A stretch of 64,000 nt of DNA from Prochlorococcus sp. scB241_528N17 (GTDB lineage: Bacteria > Cyanobacteriota > Cyanobacteriia > PCC-6307 > Cyanobiaceae): positions 124,001-188,000 of the forward strand of contig JFLG01000077.1 in the NCBI GenBank assembly GCA_000634735.1, given 5' to 3'. The number at the start of each line of letters is the position of its first letter. The stretch's first letter is position 1. Position numbers and translations under genes: made by a program. Shown here piece by piece: positions 1-10,245 of this stretch. The notes beneath the pieces are model-generated. The model saw only the letters and a program-made list of their open reading frames with translations, had not been told where the DNA came from and made no database searches.

Positions 1-420
1 ATCCACATTGTAGGGAGGATCTAGATAAACAAAATCAAATTTTAATTTAGTTAAATCCATATTTCTAGATGATAAGTTTCTCTCATAATTTGGTTTTGTC
101 CATTTCAAAACGTCTTTACAAATAACTTCGATATCATTTCTCCTATTCTCTATGTTCTCCAACGAGAGTAAATTTTCTAAGCAAATTTTTGAGTTGATTT
201 TGTTTTTTTCAATTGCAAGTATTTTTCTTGCCCCGTGATTATAGGCTTCACAAGATATGGCCCCTGTTCCACTAAATAAATCTAACCAGTTACTATTTTC
301 AACTCTATTGTTCAATATATTGAATATGGCCTCTCTCACTCTCAAAGTTGTAGGTCTAGTGTAAGAATTATTTGGACTTTGGAGTTTTTTTCCACCTATT
401 AATCTTAAGTTAGTCTTCAT
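1..420 (-). CDS. rsmD: 16S rRNA (guanine-N2)-methyltransferase RsmD, partial (3' end beyond window)
   Basis: RsmD methylates G966 of 16S rRNA using S-adenosylmethionine. The frame is open from an ATG at 418-420 to the window edge: 140 codons, against about 180-200 for the family, so the C-terminus is missing. Visible motifs are the RLIGGKK start, TRPTTLRVREAIFNIL, the SAM-binding DLFSGTG loop (residues 47-53) and the catalytic DPPY motif (134-137), which lies at bases 10-21. It starts 13 bases after the hisH stop on the same strand, so trxA, hisH and rsmD are probably co-transcribed. Identification is firm from the motif order. Confidence 0.9.
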   Translation of the reverse strand, partial: MKTNLRLIGGKKLQSPNNSYTRPTTLRVREAIFNILNNRVENSNWLDLFSGTGAISCEAYNHGARKILAIEKNKINSKICLENLLSLENIENRRNDIEVICKDVLKWTKPNYERNLSSRNMDLTKLKFDFVYLDPPYNVD

Positions 421-433
421 CCCTAAGCATCTG

Positions 434-1051
434 TTATTGAATATTACTCAACCATCTTCTTAAAAGTTTTTCACCGGTTTTTCCAGATTTTTCCGGATGA
501 AATTGACAGGCCAATAAATTATCATTCTCAATCATTGCAGTTAATTTTTCAGAGCCATAATCAACCTGAGCTGCAATAATATTTAAGTCATCTGGGATTG
601 CATGATAGGAATGTACAAAATAGACCCAATTATTTAATTCTTCAAGCTCTAATAATGTATTTGGTTTTGTAGGTAAAAGTTTGCACCAACCCATGTGTGG
701 AATTCTTTGGTTAACAATATTGGGTATTTTTTGTATTTTTCCTTTTAAAATCCCCAGCCCTTGAACTTTTCCTTCATCGCTAGATTCAAAAAGTAGTTGG
801 AGGCCTAAACATATCCCTAAAAAGGACTTCCCACTTTTAATCCAATTTTTCAAATCAGTTATCAAATCAGTATTTATGAGATTATTCATCGCTGGATCAA
901 ATGCTCCAACCCCAGGAAGTATTATCGCCTTACATAATTTGGAATCATTAAAGTTTTTAATTAATATAATTTCTTCTCCAAGACTTTCTAGAGATTTTGT
1001 CACAGAATGAATATTACCCATTCCATAGTCTATTAGTCCAATTTTATGCAA
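434..1051 (-). CDS. hisH: Imidazole glycerol phosphate synthase, glutaminase subunit HisH
   Basis: HisH releases ammonia from glutamine and passes it to HisF, which makes imidazole glycerol phosphate and AICAR in histidine synthesis. The 205-residue protein is a complete class I glutamine amidotransferase: GMGN near the N-terminus, the oxyanion region PGVGAFDPAM, the nucleophile Cys81 in GICLG, and His185/Glu187 in FHPEKSG. The start appears to be TTG at 1051; no in-frame ATG lies close, and the protein begins just before the conserved IGLIDYGMGN. It follows trxA by 11 bases on the same strand. hisF is not in the window, which is normal for scattered cyanobacterial his genes. Confidence 0.96.
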   Translation of the reverse strand: MHKIGLIDYGMGNIHSVTKSLESLGEEIILIKNFNDSKLCKAIILPGVGAFDPAMNNLINTDLITDLKNWIKSGKSFLGICLGLQLLFESSDEGKVQGLGILKGKIQKIPNIVNQRIPHMGWCKLLPTKPNTLLELEELNNWVYFVHSYHAIPDDLNIIAAQVDYGSEKLTAMIENDNLLACQFHPEKSGKTGEKLLRRWLSNIQ

Positions 1052-1062
1052 AGCTTTTAAAT

Positions 1063-1386
1063 TTATAAATGCTTAGTTAAAGTGCTCGAAAGAGTTGCTT
1101 TTGGCACAGCACCAACAACTGTATCAACTTTTTGACCTCCTTTAAAGATCATTAATGTAGGAATACTTCTAATTCCATATTGACTGGCTACATTTGGATT
1201 CTCATCTGTGTTTAATTTAAAAACTTTAATCTTCCCTTCAAAGTCTTTTGAGATTTCTTCTACAACTGGAGCGACCATCCTACATGGACCACACCATGGG
1301 GCCCAAAAATCAACCAATACTGGTAGATCACTTTGAAGTACATCCTTGTCAAATGAAGAATCAGTTACGGCTGGAGCTGATGACAT
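1063..1386 (-). CDS. trxA: Thioredoxin
   Basis: Small cytosolic dithiol reductant. In cyanobacteria it transfers electrons from the ferredoxin or NADPH thioredoxin reductases to Calvin-cycle and antioxidant targets. At 107 residues it has the normal size, with the active site WCGPC (Cys32, Cys35), the preceding DFWAPW, and the cis-Pro segment [11 protein letters not shown] purine-rich AAAAAGGA sequence precedes the ATG by about 11 bases and is a usable ribosome-binding site. The gene lies directly downstream of the Yfr1 small RNA and upstream of hisH, an order conserved in marine picocyanobacteria. Confidence 0.97.
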   Translation of the reverse strand: MSSAPAVTDSSFDKDVLQSDLPVLVDFWAPWCGPCRMVAPVVEEISKDFEGKIKVFKLNTDENPNVASQYGIRSIPTLMIFKGGQKVDTVVGAVPKATLSSTLTKHL

Positions 1387-1477
1387 AATTTAAGTATTCC
1401 TTTTTGAAAATTTAGCAGGCAATTCTTTTAAGTGATGATTTCATTACAGATAAAATAATATAAGTAACAAAATATCT

Positions 1478-1499
1478 AAAAAAGCCCGATTAATCGGGC
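1478..1499 (-). terminator. Rho-independent terminator of Yfr1
   Basis: GCCCGA-TTAA-TCGGGC hairpin (1484-1499) followed on the minus strand by six T residues (1478-1483). It ends Yfr1 and would also stop read-through from guaB3. It is the only GC-rich hairpin with a T tract that I noticed in the window. Confidence 0.8.
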
Positions 1500-1535
1500 G
1501 ATTTAGTGTGTGAGGAGTATGGGGTTTCCCCCATC
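1478..1535 (-). ncRNA. yfr1: Yfr1 small regulatory RNA
   Basis: Read on the minus strand, this stretch has the full Yfr1 layout. A 5' stem-loop AUGGGG-GAAA-CCCCAU (1534-1519) is followed by the unpaired signature ACUCCUCACAC, then by a second stem GCCCGA-UUAA-UCGGGC (1499-1484) and six U residues (1483-1478). Yfr1 is known in marine cyanobacteria as an abundant trans-acting RNA, located between guaB and trxA. In Prochlorococcus MED4 its single-stranded core is reported to pair with porin-type outer membrane mRNAs. Location and core sequence both match. The 5' end is inferred from the spacing to a TATTAT box at 1541-1546. Confidence 0.93.
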
Positions 1536-1540
1536 ATTTC

Positions 1541-1546
1541 ATAATA
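1541..1546 (-). promoter_or_regulatory. -10 box of the Yfr1 promoter
   Basis: TATTAT on the minus strand, six to seven bases ahead of the first base of the Yfr1 5' stem. The spacing fits a sigma-70-type start at about 1534-1535. No convincing -35 element is visible, which is common in Prochlorococcus promoters. The start site is predicted, not measured. Confidence 0.55.
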
Positions 1547-1616
1547 ACTCCTAATTAGAAAATTTTTCAATTTAATACTTAATTAACTAAGGTTTTATGA
1601 TTTTGCTTTAAATGAA

Positions 1617-2780
1617 CTACTTACCCATCCCAAGCTGCTGAGCTTTTTGATAAACCTTACCCTCTGTAAGAAGCGATGGTGCGATAACTATCTCAACTTC
1701 TTGCATTTCTTTAATATTTTTTGCCCCAAGAGTACTCATTGAGGTTCTAATGGCTCCTAATAAGTTATGTGTCCCATCATCAAGTAGGGCAGGTCCTTTA
1801 ATTATTCTTTCTAAGGATCCTGTAGAACCAACTTCAATTCTTGTACCCCTTGGCAATACTGGACTTGGAGTAGCCATACCCCAGTGAAATCCTTTACCTG
1901 GAGCGTTTGAGGATTTAGCTATTGGGGAACCAATCATTACAGCATCTGCTCCACATGCTAAACATTTACAGATATCTCCGCCCGTTACAATTCCTCCATC
2001 ACCAATAATAGGTATATATCGACCACTTTCTTTAAAGTAATCATTTCTTGCCGCACTACAATCAGCAATTGCAGTTGCTTGAGGGATTCCAATTCCCAAT
2101 ACTCCTCTTGATGTACATGCCGCTCCAGGTCCTATGCCAACCATTAGTCCTGCGACTCCAGCTTCCATGAGAAGTTTTGCAACTTCGTAAGTAACACAAT
2201 TTCCCGCTACAACTGGGACATTCATAGATTGACAGAGATCTTTAATATTTAATGTTTCTTTACCTTCCATACCAAGATGTTCAGTTGAAACAACTGTTCC
2301 TTGGAGAAAAAATAAATCTATTTTGGAATTATTAAGTGTTTCTTTAAACTTGATAGCAGCTTGAGGAGTCCCACTAAAAGCGGCGATACCCCCTCCTTCT
2401 TTGACCTCATTTATTCTTTGTAAAATCAATCCCTCCTTGACGGGTTCACTGTAAATCTTTTGCATTAACGGAACGAAATCATTCTTCCCTACTGATGCTA
2501 TTTGGTTCAATATTTCATCAGGATTTTCATATCTTGTTTGTATGCCCTCCATATTAATAACCCCTATGGAGCCTAATTTTGTGAGTTCTACAGCCGTATT
2601 GACATCTACAACACTGTCCATCGCACTAGCTACGATCGGAACTTCTCTTTTGATATCACCTATTGACCAAGAAGGATCCGTCAAATCGTAATCAAGTGTT
2701 CTGTTACCAGGGACTAAAGCTATTTCATCAATGCCATAAGCCCTTCTGACTTTTTTATTTAAACCAAGTTCAATATTCAC
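1617..2780 (-). CDS. guaB3: GuaB3-family purine nucleotide oxidoreductase (IMP dehydrogenase-like, probable GMP reductase)
   Basis: A TIM-barrel enzyme of the IMPDH/GMPR superfamily. At 387 residues it lacks the CBS pair that makes classical IMP dehydrogenase about 490 residues long. It shows ASAMDSVVD near residue 52, the catalytic-Cys loop GIGPGAACTSRG (Cys222) and the phosphate-binding DGGIVTGGDICK and GADAVMIGSP segments. Databases usually call it IMP dehydrogenase; work on the Synechocystis GuaB3 protein reported GMP reductase activity, which I take as the likelier function. The start is GTG at 2780, fixed by the conserved KVRRAYGIDEIALVPG N-terminus. It is transcribed divergently from gyrA, with Yfr1 and trxA downstream. 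Confidence 0.88.
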   Translation of the reverse strand: MNIELGLNKKVRRAYGIDEIALVPGNRTLDYDLTDPSWSIGDIKREVPIVASAMDSVVDVNTAVELTKLGSIGVINMEGIQTRYENPDEILNQIASVGKNDFVPLMQKIYSEPVKEGLILQRINEVKEGGGIAAFSGTPQAAIKFKETLNNSKIDLFFLQGTVVSTEHLGMEGKETLNIKDLCQSMNVPVVAGNCVTYEVAKLLMEAGVAGLMVGIGPGAACTSRGVLGIGIPQATAIADCSAARNDYFKESGRYIPIIGDGGIVTGGDICKCLACGADAVMIGSPIAKSSNAPGKGFHWGMATPSPVLPRGTRIEVGSTGSLERIIKGPALLDDGTHNLLGAIRTSMSTLGAKNIKEMQEVEIVIAPSLLTEGKVYQKAQQLGMGK

Positions 2781-2960
2781 GGAATTTTTCTCTTTATTTT
2801 GAATAAATTAACAACTAAAGGGGTAATAAGCCAAGGTTTATTCAAAAACAACAGGTTTTATTTTGATTTGTGTGTAAATGTGAGTATTTGAGAATTAAAT
2901 AAATATTTTTTTTTATTCATTATGACAATCAGCGATTATTATTAAAAAAAGGATTTTTAT

Positions 2961-5558
2961 ATGTCTGATATTTTAGATTCTGATAACTCAGGATTAAGCG
3001 AAGATAACGACCGAATTATTCAGACTGACCTAAGAAACGAGATGTCTCGCTCATATCTTGAGTATGCAATGAGCGTCATAGTAGGTCGTGCTCTTCCAGA
3101 TGCAAGAGATGGATTAAAGCCTGTTCATAGAAGAATTCTTTATGCAATGTATGAACTTGGTTTAACTAGCGGTAGACCATACAGAAAATGTGCAAGAGTT
3201 GTTGGAGAAGTCCTAGGTAAATACCACCCTCATGGCGATACTGCTGTTTATGATGCTTTGGTTAGGATGGCTCAGGATTTCTCTATGAGGATGCCACTCA
3301 TAGATGGCCACGGAAACTTTGGTTCTGTTGATAACGACCCTCCAGCAGCAATGAGATATACAGAATCTCGTTTACAGTCTCTTACAGATGAAAGTTTATT
3401 AGAGGATATTGAATCTGAAACAGTAGATTTTGCCGATAATTTTGACGGTTCTCAGCAAGAACCTACAGTTTTACCTGCTAGGATTCCTCAACTATTACTT
3501 AATGGATCATCTGGAATAGCAGTAGGAATGGCAACCAATATTCCACCTCATAACTTAGGGGAATTAATTAATGGTCTTAAATCAATCATCAATAACCCTT
3601 CGATTGAAGAAAGAGAACTTTTTGAAATAATTAAGGGTCCTGATTTTCCCACAGGTGGTCAAATCTTAGGCAGAGATGGTATCAGAGAAACTTTCAAAAC
3701 AGGAAGAGGTTCAATAACCATGAGAGGTGTCGCAAATATTGAGCAAATTAAATCCAGTGGTAGAGCTGAAAAAGATGCAGTAATAATTACAGAGCTCCCA
3801 TTTCAAACTAATAAAGCGGCATTGATAGAAAGAATTGCTGACTTGGTTAATGAAAAAAAATTAGAAGGTATTTCTGATATTAGAGATGAAAGTGATCGAG
3901 ACGGAATGAGGGTTGTCATTGAACTAAAAAGGGATGCCTACCCACAAGTAGTTTTAAATAATTTATTTAAGTTAACACCACTACAAAATAACTTTAGTGC
4001 AAATATCCTTGCTTTAGTAAAAGGAGAGCCCACAACACTTTCACTCAGAAAAATGTTAGATGTATTTCTAGACTTCAGAGTGGAGACAATAAGGCGAAGA
4101 ACAGGATTTTTATTAAAAAAGGCTGAAGAGAGGGATCACATTGTAAAAGGTCTTTTATTAGCATTGAATGCTATGGATGAGATTATTAATCTAATAAGAT
4201 CAGCAAAAGATACAGTTTCAGCCAAAGAAAAATTACAAACTGATCATGAGTTATCTGCCACTCAGGCAGAAGCTATTTTACAAATGCAATTAAGAAGATT
4301 AACAGCATTAGAAGCAGATAAAATTAAAGGGGAACATGATGAGTTAACCAGAAAAATCAACTTATATGAGCAAATATTGAATAGTAAAGAAAGAATTTTT
4401 GAAATAATTCTTGAAGAACTTAATAAAATCGATGAAAGATTTTCCTCTCCAAGAAAAACAGAAATACTTGATTTAGGTGGTGGTCTAGATGATATTGATC
4501 TTATCGCGAATGACAGATCTGTAGTATTATTGACTGAAACAGGTTATTTAAAAAGAATGCCTGTTAATGAATTCGAATCTACAAGTCGTGGGTCTAGGGG
4601 TAAAGCTGGAACAAAGACACAAGAAGATGACGAAGTAAAGCTATTTATAAGCTGTAATGATCATGATACTCTTTTACTTTTTAGTGATAGAGGGGTATCT
4701 TATGCTCTTCCAGCATATAGAGTTCCAATGAGTAGCAGAACAGCTAAAGGTACTCCATCAGTTCAACTTCTCCCAATACCAAGAGAAGAAAAGATAACTT
4801 CGCTAGTTGCAGTAGATTCTTTTGATAACGATTGTTATCTATTAATGCTAACCAAGGCGGGATTTATAAAAAGAACTTCACTTTCTGCTTTCTCAAAAAT
4901 TCGATCAAATGGTTTAATAGCAATTAATCTTGAAGATGGAGATGCTTTAACTTGGGTTAGATTATCTAAAGAAGGTGAAAGTGTTTTGATTGGATCAAGA
5001 GCAGGAATGGCGATTCATTTCAGACTAGATATTAACGAATTAAGGCCGCTAGGGAGGACGGCAAGGGGGGTTAAATCTATGAACCTTAGGAAAGGAGACA
5101 ATCTTGTATCTATGGATGTTTTAACATCTGATTTAGTTGATCAATTAGCTAAAAGTGAAGATCTCACGAAAGAGTCGGATGAACATACTGAAGTTAACTC
5201 TTCAGAAGGTCCTTGGGTACTAATAGCCAGTGCATTTGGACTAGGTAAAAGAGTACCTGTAACTCAATTTAGATTGCAAAAAAGAGCAGGTATGGGTTTG
5301 AGAGCGATAAAATTCAGAATTAAAGATGATGTATTAGTTTGTTTGAAGGTCCTTGGAGAAGGGGAAGAATTACTTTTTGTGACTGAAAAAGGTGTGATAG
5401 TCAGAACAAACGCAGATAAAATATCACAGCAATCTAGAGCCGCTACTGGAGTAAAATTACAAAGATTAGATGAGGGTGATCATTTATCAGAAGTTGTATT
5501 AGTTCCTCATGAACAAACAGAAGAAACAGACCAATTGAACCAAGATAAAGAAAATTAA
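2961..5558 (+). CDS. gyrA: DNA gyrase subunit A
   Basis: The breakage-reunion subunit of type IIA topoisomerase; with GyrB it introduces negative supercoils using ATP. At 865 residues it is of normal length. It has the winged-helix region with [12 protein letters not shown] (residues 88-98), the catalytic Arg132-Tyr133 in [10 protein letters not shown], and a C-terminal DNA-wrapping domain from about 510 to 850. The residue matching E. coli Ser83 is Thr94. The GyrA-box position reads SRGSRGKAG (542-550) instead of the QRRGGKG consensus. An AAAGGA ribosome-binding site lies 7 bases before the ATG. It is followed after 23 bases by crtL on the same strand. Confidence 0.96.
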   Translation: MSDILDSDNSGLSEDNDRIIQTDLRNEMSRSYLEYAMSVIVGRALPDARDGLKPVHRRILYAMYELGLTSGRPYRKCARVVGEVLGKYHPHGDTAVYDALVRMAQDFSMRMPLIDGHGNFGSVDNDPPAAMRYTESRLQSLTDESLLEDIESETVDFADNFDGSQQEPTVLPARIPQLLLNGSSGIAVGMATNIPPHNLGELINGLKSIINNPSIEERELFEIIKGPDFPTGGQILGRDGIRETFKTGRGSITMRGVANIEQIKSSGRAEKDAVIITELPFQTNKAALIERIADLVNEKKLEGISDIRDESDRDGMRVVIELKRDAYPQVVLNNLFKLTPLQNNFSANILALVKGEPTTLSLRKMLDVFLDFRVETIRRRTGFLLKKAEERDHIVKGLLLALNAMDEIINLIRSAKDTVSAKEKLQTDHELSATQAEAILQMQLRRLTALEADKIKGEHDELTRKINLYEQILNSKERIFEIILEELNKIDERFSSPRKTEILDLGGGLDDIDLIANDRSVVLLTETGYLKRMPVNEFESTSRGSRGKAGTKTQEDDEVKLFISCNDHDTLLLFSDRGVSYALPAYRVPMSSRTAKGTPSVQLLPIPREEKITSLVAVDSFDNDCYLLMLTKAGFIKRTSLSAFSKIRSNGLIAINLEDGDALTWVRLSKEGESVLIGSRAGMAIHFRLDINELRPLGRTARGVKSMNLRKGDNLVSMDVLTSDLVDQLAKSEDLTKESDEHTEVNSSEGPWVLIASAFGLGKRVPVTQFRLQKRAGMGLRAIKFRIKDDVLVCLKVLGEGEELLFVTEKGVIVRTNADKISQQSRAATGVKLQRLDEGDHLSEVVLVPHEQTEETDQLNQDKEN

Positions 5559-5581
5559 AAGAAAATGGTTTATTAGATTAT

Positions 5582-6793
5582 ATGGAAATACTTGATATTC
5601 TAATTTTAGGATCCGGTCCTGCAGCACTATGCTTGGCTTCAGAATTAGCCAAGCAAGATCTAAATATTAAGGGCATATCAACTAAATCTCCAAATGAAAA
5701 ATGGGAGAATACATATGGTATTTGGGCTTCTGAATTAGAGGAATTAGGATTAGAGTCTTTGTTATCTCATCGGTGGTGTAAAACAGTTAGTTTTTTTGGG
5801 AATGGCGAAAATGAAAAGGAGGATAATCCTACAAACCATAATTACGATTATGGTTTGATAAATCAAGAAGCTTTTCAAAATGAACTTTTAAAAAAGTGTA
5901 ATGGGATTGAATGGTTGAATGAAACAGCAAAAGATATTAAAGAGCAAAATAAACTATCTGAAGTGATTTGTTTTTCAGGTCTAAGAATAAAGGCGAGGTT
6001 AGTCATTGACGCAAGTGGTCATAAAAGTAATTTCATAAAAAGACCAGTTCAAAATGAAATCGCTCAACAAGCTGCGTATGGGATTGTCGGTAAATTTTCA
6101 TCACCACCAGTCAAAAAGGATCAGTTTGTTTTAATGGATTTTCGTCCAAATCATTTAAATAATGAAGAAAAGTTATCATCTCCTTCCTTTCTTTATGCAA
6201 TGGATCTTGGAAATGAAACTTTTTTTGTTGAAGAAACATCATTAGCTAGTTATCCTGCATTATCTCAAGAAAATCTTAAAAAAAGACTTTATAAAAGACT
6301 TAATAGTAAGGGTGTTAAGGTAAGTGAAATTTTTCATGAAGAGAATTGCCTTTTCCCTATGAATTTACCCCTCCCATTTAAAAAACAATTTGTACTTGGT
6401 TTTGGAGGATCTGCAAGTATGGTTCATCCTGCATCTGGATACATGGTTGGATCTTTATTAAGAAGGGCTCCACTCCTTGCACAAAAATTAGCAACCTTTT
6501 TAAAAGAACCTAATCTAAGCTCTCTTGAACTCGCAACAAAAGGCTGGGAAATCCTATGGCCTTATGAGTTAACACAAAGACATAAACTTTACCAATACGG
6601 TCTAAGAAGATTGATGAGTTTTGACGAAAGTAGATTAAGAAGCTTTTTCTCAAATTTCTTTAGATTATCAACCAATGAATGGGTAGGTTTTCTTACTAAT
6701 ACACTTCCACTTCCAAAACTTATTTATGTGATGAGTAAGATGTTTATAAATTCACCTCTAAAAGTAAAATTAGGAATGCTCAAGTTAAATTAG
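5582..6793 (+). CDS. crtL: Lycopene cyclase (CrtL type, probably beta)
   Basis: A flavoprotein that cyclises the ends of lycopene, leading to beta-carotene and, with an epsilon cyclase, alpha-carotene. Motifs in the 403 residues are the dinucleotide fold ILILGSGPAALCLA (7-20), ENTYGIW (42-48), VIDASGH (141-147), the catalytic-type acidic segment VEETSL (216-221) and GFGGSASMVHPASGYMVG. Prochlorococcus has two such enzymes, CrtL-b and CrtL-e. The location next to gyrA agrees with my recollection of the beta-cyclase locus in MED4, but sequence alone does not let me exclude the epsilon form. Its stop codon interlocks with that of the convergent GH57 gene. Confidence 0.85.
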   Translation: MEILDILILGSGPAALCLASELAKQDLNIKGISTKSPNEKWENTYGIWASELEELGLESLLSHRWCKTVSFFGNGENEKEDNPTNHNYDYGLINQEAFQNELLKKCNGIEWLNETAKDIKEQNKLSEVICFSGLRIKARLVIDASGHKSNFIKRPVQNEIAQQAAYGIVGKFSSPPVKKDQFVLMDFRPNHLNNEEKLSSPSFLYAMDLGNETFFVEETSLASYPALSQENLKKRLYKRLNSKGVKVSEIFHEENCLFPMNLPLPFKKQFVLGFGGSASMVHPASGYMVGSLLRRAPLLAQKLATFLKEPNLSSLELATKGWEILWPYELTQRHKLYQYGLRRLMSFDESRLRSFFSNFFRLSTNEWVGFLTNTLPLPKLIYVMSKMFINSPLKVKLGMLKLN

Positions 6794-8379
6794 TTTTTTT
6801 TTTGCCAATCATCAATATTAATATTTGGGAAGACTTTATCCTCTTCCTCAATATCTTCAAGAAATTTTAAATTAATATTGGAATGATTTCTAATCATTTC
6901 AACCAATCTCCAGAACCTGAATAAGTGCCTTTCTATTCTCTCTTTAGCGAGCTCAGTTGTGGTTCCAGCTCTTAGAATAAAACTCCAATCTGAAGACTCA
7001 GAAAGAAGTAGTTCTCTCGCCGCTTGATTAAAGAGTCTTTGAGATAAATCATTATTAAAATTTTCCAAGCACAAATCTACAAATGTTGAGCCTGCCTTTG
7101 TGATTTCTGGAACGATCCATGCATTCGCATCATTAATCCAGTAATTATGGTAACCACCTTGCCCCCAGCTTGATGGCGATGGATCACAAATCTGAAGATT
7201 TGGTTTTTGCATTAAGAATTCTTTTAAATTTGTAAGCTTAATTGAATATTTACTAGAGTTCTTTAGTATATTTTCAATAAAAAAAGGTCCCTCATACCAC
7301 CAATGACCAAATAACTCTGCATCAAATGGAGCTACCAATAAAGGCTTAAAGGAAGAGGATAAAGTCAATTTTTCTAATTGTTTGGATCTCGCTAAAAGAT
7401 AGGCATCAGCATGTTCCGCAGCCTTATTTTTGGCTTCATTTTCAAGGTAAAACTCTTTTTCCCCTAAAGAAATGTTTTCATCTGTAATCTTATGAAACTT
7501 TAAACCCAAAGGTCTTTTTGTTGAAATGCCCCTCTTTTGGAGCTTTGGGAGAGGTAATTCCCACCCTAAATCTTTATGAAATTCCCTATAAACATTATCG
7601 CCAGGGAACCCATCCTTAGCAGACCAAACGGGCAAGGTTGACTCACTATCTCTCCCGAAAAATGCCACTCCTTTTTTCGAACATATTGGAGCATATACAC
7701 CATACCTAGGCCTTGGTATGGAGTTTAAAATCCCGTGTCCGTCTAAGATTGTATATCTAATTCCAGAATTAAATAGCAGTTCATCTAAACCTTCATAATA
7801 TGCGCATTCAGGCAACCAAATACCTAAGGGCTTTGTTTTAAAAATATTTTCATGGCTCCTAATAGCTGTATTGATTTGTCCTTTTACAGTTTCAGGGTTC
7901 TCCCTTAAAATTGGCAGATATCCATGAGTAGCAGCACAAGTAAGAATATCCAAATTTCCAGAGTTATTTAGAGCCCTAAACTTCTCAATTAAATTTCCAG
8001 AACAATTTTGCCAGTATGAGTATTTATCATTAAGGTTATTGAATAAAAAAGCAGATGCATTTTTTTCTTCTAGTGGCAGTTCGTTTAGGAAATCGTTCCT
8101 TGTTTTAATCCAGATTGGGAAAGTCTCTTGAATTTTTTTATTATTTAGAAGTGATAATAATGTTGGAGACAAACTAATAGTAAGTTTTGTATTTTCAGGG
8201 TTTTCATTTTTGGAAGATTCTATTGATTGAAGTAGTGGTATATAACATTCCAGAATAGCCTGAAATAACCAATCCTCTTCTAAAGAGTTTTTTTCATTTT
8301 TTCTGACATAAGGTAGATGAGCATGTAAAACTATCGCTAACTGGCCTAAAACATTATTTTTAGAGTATTGCCCAGTCAT
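6790..8379 (-). CDS. Glycoside hydrolase family 57, probable 1,4-alpha-glucan branching enzyme
   Basis: A 529-residue GH57 protein with the C-terminal DUF1957-type helical domain found in GH57 branching enzymes. The family motifs appear in order: HAHLPYVR (19-26), the nucleophile Glu191 in GIWLPECAYYEGLDELL, and the acid/base Asp353 in PFDAELFGHWWYEG. Branching enzymes insert alpha-1,6 links into glycogen; the same fold also includes amylases and 4-alpha-glucanotransferases, so the exact reaction is inferred. malQ at 24425 is another glycogen-related gene in the window. It ends in a four-base overlap with crtL and is transcribed away from leuA. Confidence 0.82.
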   Translation of the reverse strand: MTGQYSKNNVLGQLAIVLHAHLPYVRKNEKNSLEEDWLFQAILECYIPLLQSIESSKNENPENTKLTISLSPTLLSLLNNKKIQETFPIWIKTRNDFLNELPLEEKNASAFLFNNLNDKYSYWQNCSGNLIEKFRALNNSGNLDILTCAATHGYLPILRENPETVKGQINTAIRSHENIFKTKPLGIWLPECAYYEGLDELLFNSGIRYTILDGHGILNSIPRPRYGVYAPICSKKGVAFFGRDSESTLPVWSAKDGFPGDNVYREFHKDLGWELPLPKLQKRGISTKRPLGLKFHKITDENISLGEKEFYLENEAKNKAAEHADAYLLARSKQLEKLTLSSSFKPLLVAPFDAELFGHWWYEGPFFIENILKNSSKYSIKLTNLKEFLMQKPNLQICDPSPSSWGQGGYHNYWINDANAWIVPEITKAGSTFVDLCLENFNNDLSQRLFNQAARELLLSESSDWSFILRAGTTTELAKERIERHLFRFWRLVEMIRNHSNINLKFLEDIEEEDKVFPNINIDDWQKKN

Positions 8380-8604
8380 GCTTTTTAAATTTATTCCTAT
8401 AGTTCTATGAAAAATCGAAAATAATTTTCTATAAAAAGAAAGCTTTAATTTTAAAAGAATACTTTAAAAATTTAAGTTTTATATTAATTTTTTCAGAATT
8501 TTAACCAATATTATTTAAGTTACAAACTTTCAGCAAATTTTATTGAACTAAAACTAGTCAAATTTTTTTAATTAGCTTAGTATAAGTTTATATTATTCCC
8601 TCTG

Positions 8605-10245
8605 ATGTCAAAAGATCCTGGAAGAATTTTGATATTTGATACAACTCTTCGAGATGGAGAGCAATCTCCTGGTGCCAGTTTAAATCTCGAAGAAAAACTC
8701 GCTATCGCCCATCAATTAGCAAGATTAGGAGTAGATATTATTGAAGCCGGATTCCCTTTCGCAAGTCCAGGAGATTTTAAAGCTGTCAATAAAATTGCTA
8801 ATGCTGTAGGGAAAGAAAATGGGCCCATAATATGCGGTTTAGCTAGGGCGTCTAAAGGAGATATAAAAGCATGTTACGAAGCAGTTAGTCCAGCTCCAAA
8901 AAAAAGAATACATACTTTTATTGCTACAAGTGATATTCATCTTAAACATAAACTTAAAAAATCCAGAAAAGATGTTCTTCAAGTAGTTCCGGAAATGGTT
9001 AATTATGCAAAATCATTAGTAGATGATATTGAGTTTTCTTGTGAAGATGCCTCAAGGAGTGATCCTGAATTTTTATACGAAGTGATTCAACTAGCAATTT
9101 CTGCAGGAGCGACAACAATAAATATCCCTGATACCGTTGGATTTACAACTCCTAGTGAATTTGGCAAACTAATTGCCGATATAAATAAAAATGTTCCCAA
9201 TATTGATGAGGCAGTAATCTCGGTTCATGGTCATAATGATTTGGGTTTAGCAGTAGCCAATTTTCTTGAGGCAGTAAAAAATGGAGCAAGACAACTAGAA
9301 TGCACTATTAATGGAATTGGAGAAAGAGCCGGGAATGCCTCTCTAGAAGAATTAGTAATGGCACTTCATGTTAGGAAAAGTTTTTTTAATAGTTTTTTCA
9401 AAAGAAATCCAGATTCCCCAACTCCTCTTACAGCTATAAGAACAGAAGAAATAACTAAAACCTCTAGACTTGTTTCTAACCTAACTGGAATGACTGTACA
9501 ACCGAATAAAGCGATTGTGGGAGCCAACGCTTTTGCACACGAGTCAGGCATTCATCAAGATGGGGTTTTAAAAAATAGACTAACTTATGAAATTATCGAC
9601 GCAAAAACTGTTGGGTTGAGTGATAACAAAATATCTTTGGGAAAACTTAGTGGAAGAAGTGCAGTAAGAGCAAGATTAGAAGAGATGGGATATGACTTGA
9701 GCCGAGAGGATCTAAATGATGCTTTTGCTCGTTTCAAGGATTTAGCTGACCGGAAAAGAGAAATTACTGATCGAGATTTAGAAGCAATCGTTAGTGAACA
9801 AGTGCAGCTCCCAGAAGCCAAATTTCAATTAAGTCTTGTACAAGTAAGTTGCGGTAACGCATCTAAACCTACTGCCACTATTTCGCTTCTAAACACGGAA
9901 GATAATACCGAGGATACTGCTGTATCAATAGGGACTGGCCCCGTTGATGCTGTATGCGAGGCTTTAAATAAATTGGCTAAAGTTCCTAATGAATTAATTG
10001 AATTTTCTGTTAAGTCGGTAACAGAAGGGATTGACGCTTTGGGAGAAGTAACAATAAGAATAAGAAGGGATAATAAAATATACTCTGGCCATTCTGCTGA
10101 TACAGATGTTGTAGTTGCTGCAGCGAATGCTTACGTTAATGCTTTAAATAGACTTATATTTTCTGAGAAAAAAAATTCAATTCATCCACAATTTGATAAT
10201 TTAGAGAATTCTGATAATAAATTTCTAACTAATCCTACAAATTAA
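8605..10245 (+). CDS. leuA: 2-isopropylmalate synthase
   Basis: Condenses acetyl-CoA with 2-oxoisovalerate in the first committed step of leucine synthesis. The 546 residues contain the catalytic barrel signature [13 protein letters not shown] (11-23, with Arg16 and Asp17), the metal-ligand pair His208/His210 in [22 protein letters not shown], and a C-terminal allosteric LeuA dimer domain from about 390 to 520 that normally gives leucine feedback control. The ATG follows a 225-base divergent spacer with no strong Shine-Dalgarno. An A8 tract at 10168-10175 near the 3' end is in frame. Confidence 0.97.
   Translation: MSKDPGRILIFDTTLRDGEQSPGASLNLEEKLAIAHQLARLGVDIIEAGFPFASPGDFKAVNKIANAVGKENGPIICGLARASKGDIKACYEAVSPAPKKRIHTFIATSDIHLKHKLKKSRKDVLQVVPEMVNYAKSLVDDIEFSCEDASRSDPEFLYEVIQLAISAGATTINIPDTVGFTTPSEFGKLIADINKNVPNIDEAVISVHGHNDLGLAVANFLEAVKNGARQLECTINGIGERAGNASLEELVMALHVRKSFFNSFFKRNPDSPTPLTAIRTEEITKTSRLVSNLTGMTVQPNKAIVGANAFAHESGIHQDGVLKNRLTYEIIDAKTVGLSDNKISLGKLSGRSAVRARLEEMGYDLSREDLNDAFARFKDLADRKREITDRDLEAIVSEQVQLPEAKFQLSLVQVSCGNASKPTATISLLNTEDNTEDTAVSIGTGPVDAVCEALNKLAKVPNELIEFSVKSVTEGIDALGEVTIRIRRDNKIYSGHSADTDVVVAAANAYVNALNRLIFSEKKNSIHPQFDNLENSDNKFLTNPTN

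Noticed and set aside
3250..3256. Thr in place of Ser at the quinolone-related GyrA position as a resistance mutation
   Set aside because: It is more simply lineage variation; nothing in the sequence shows selection for resistance.
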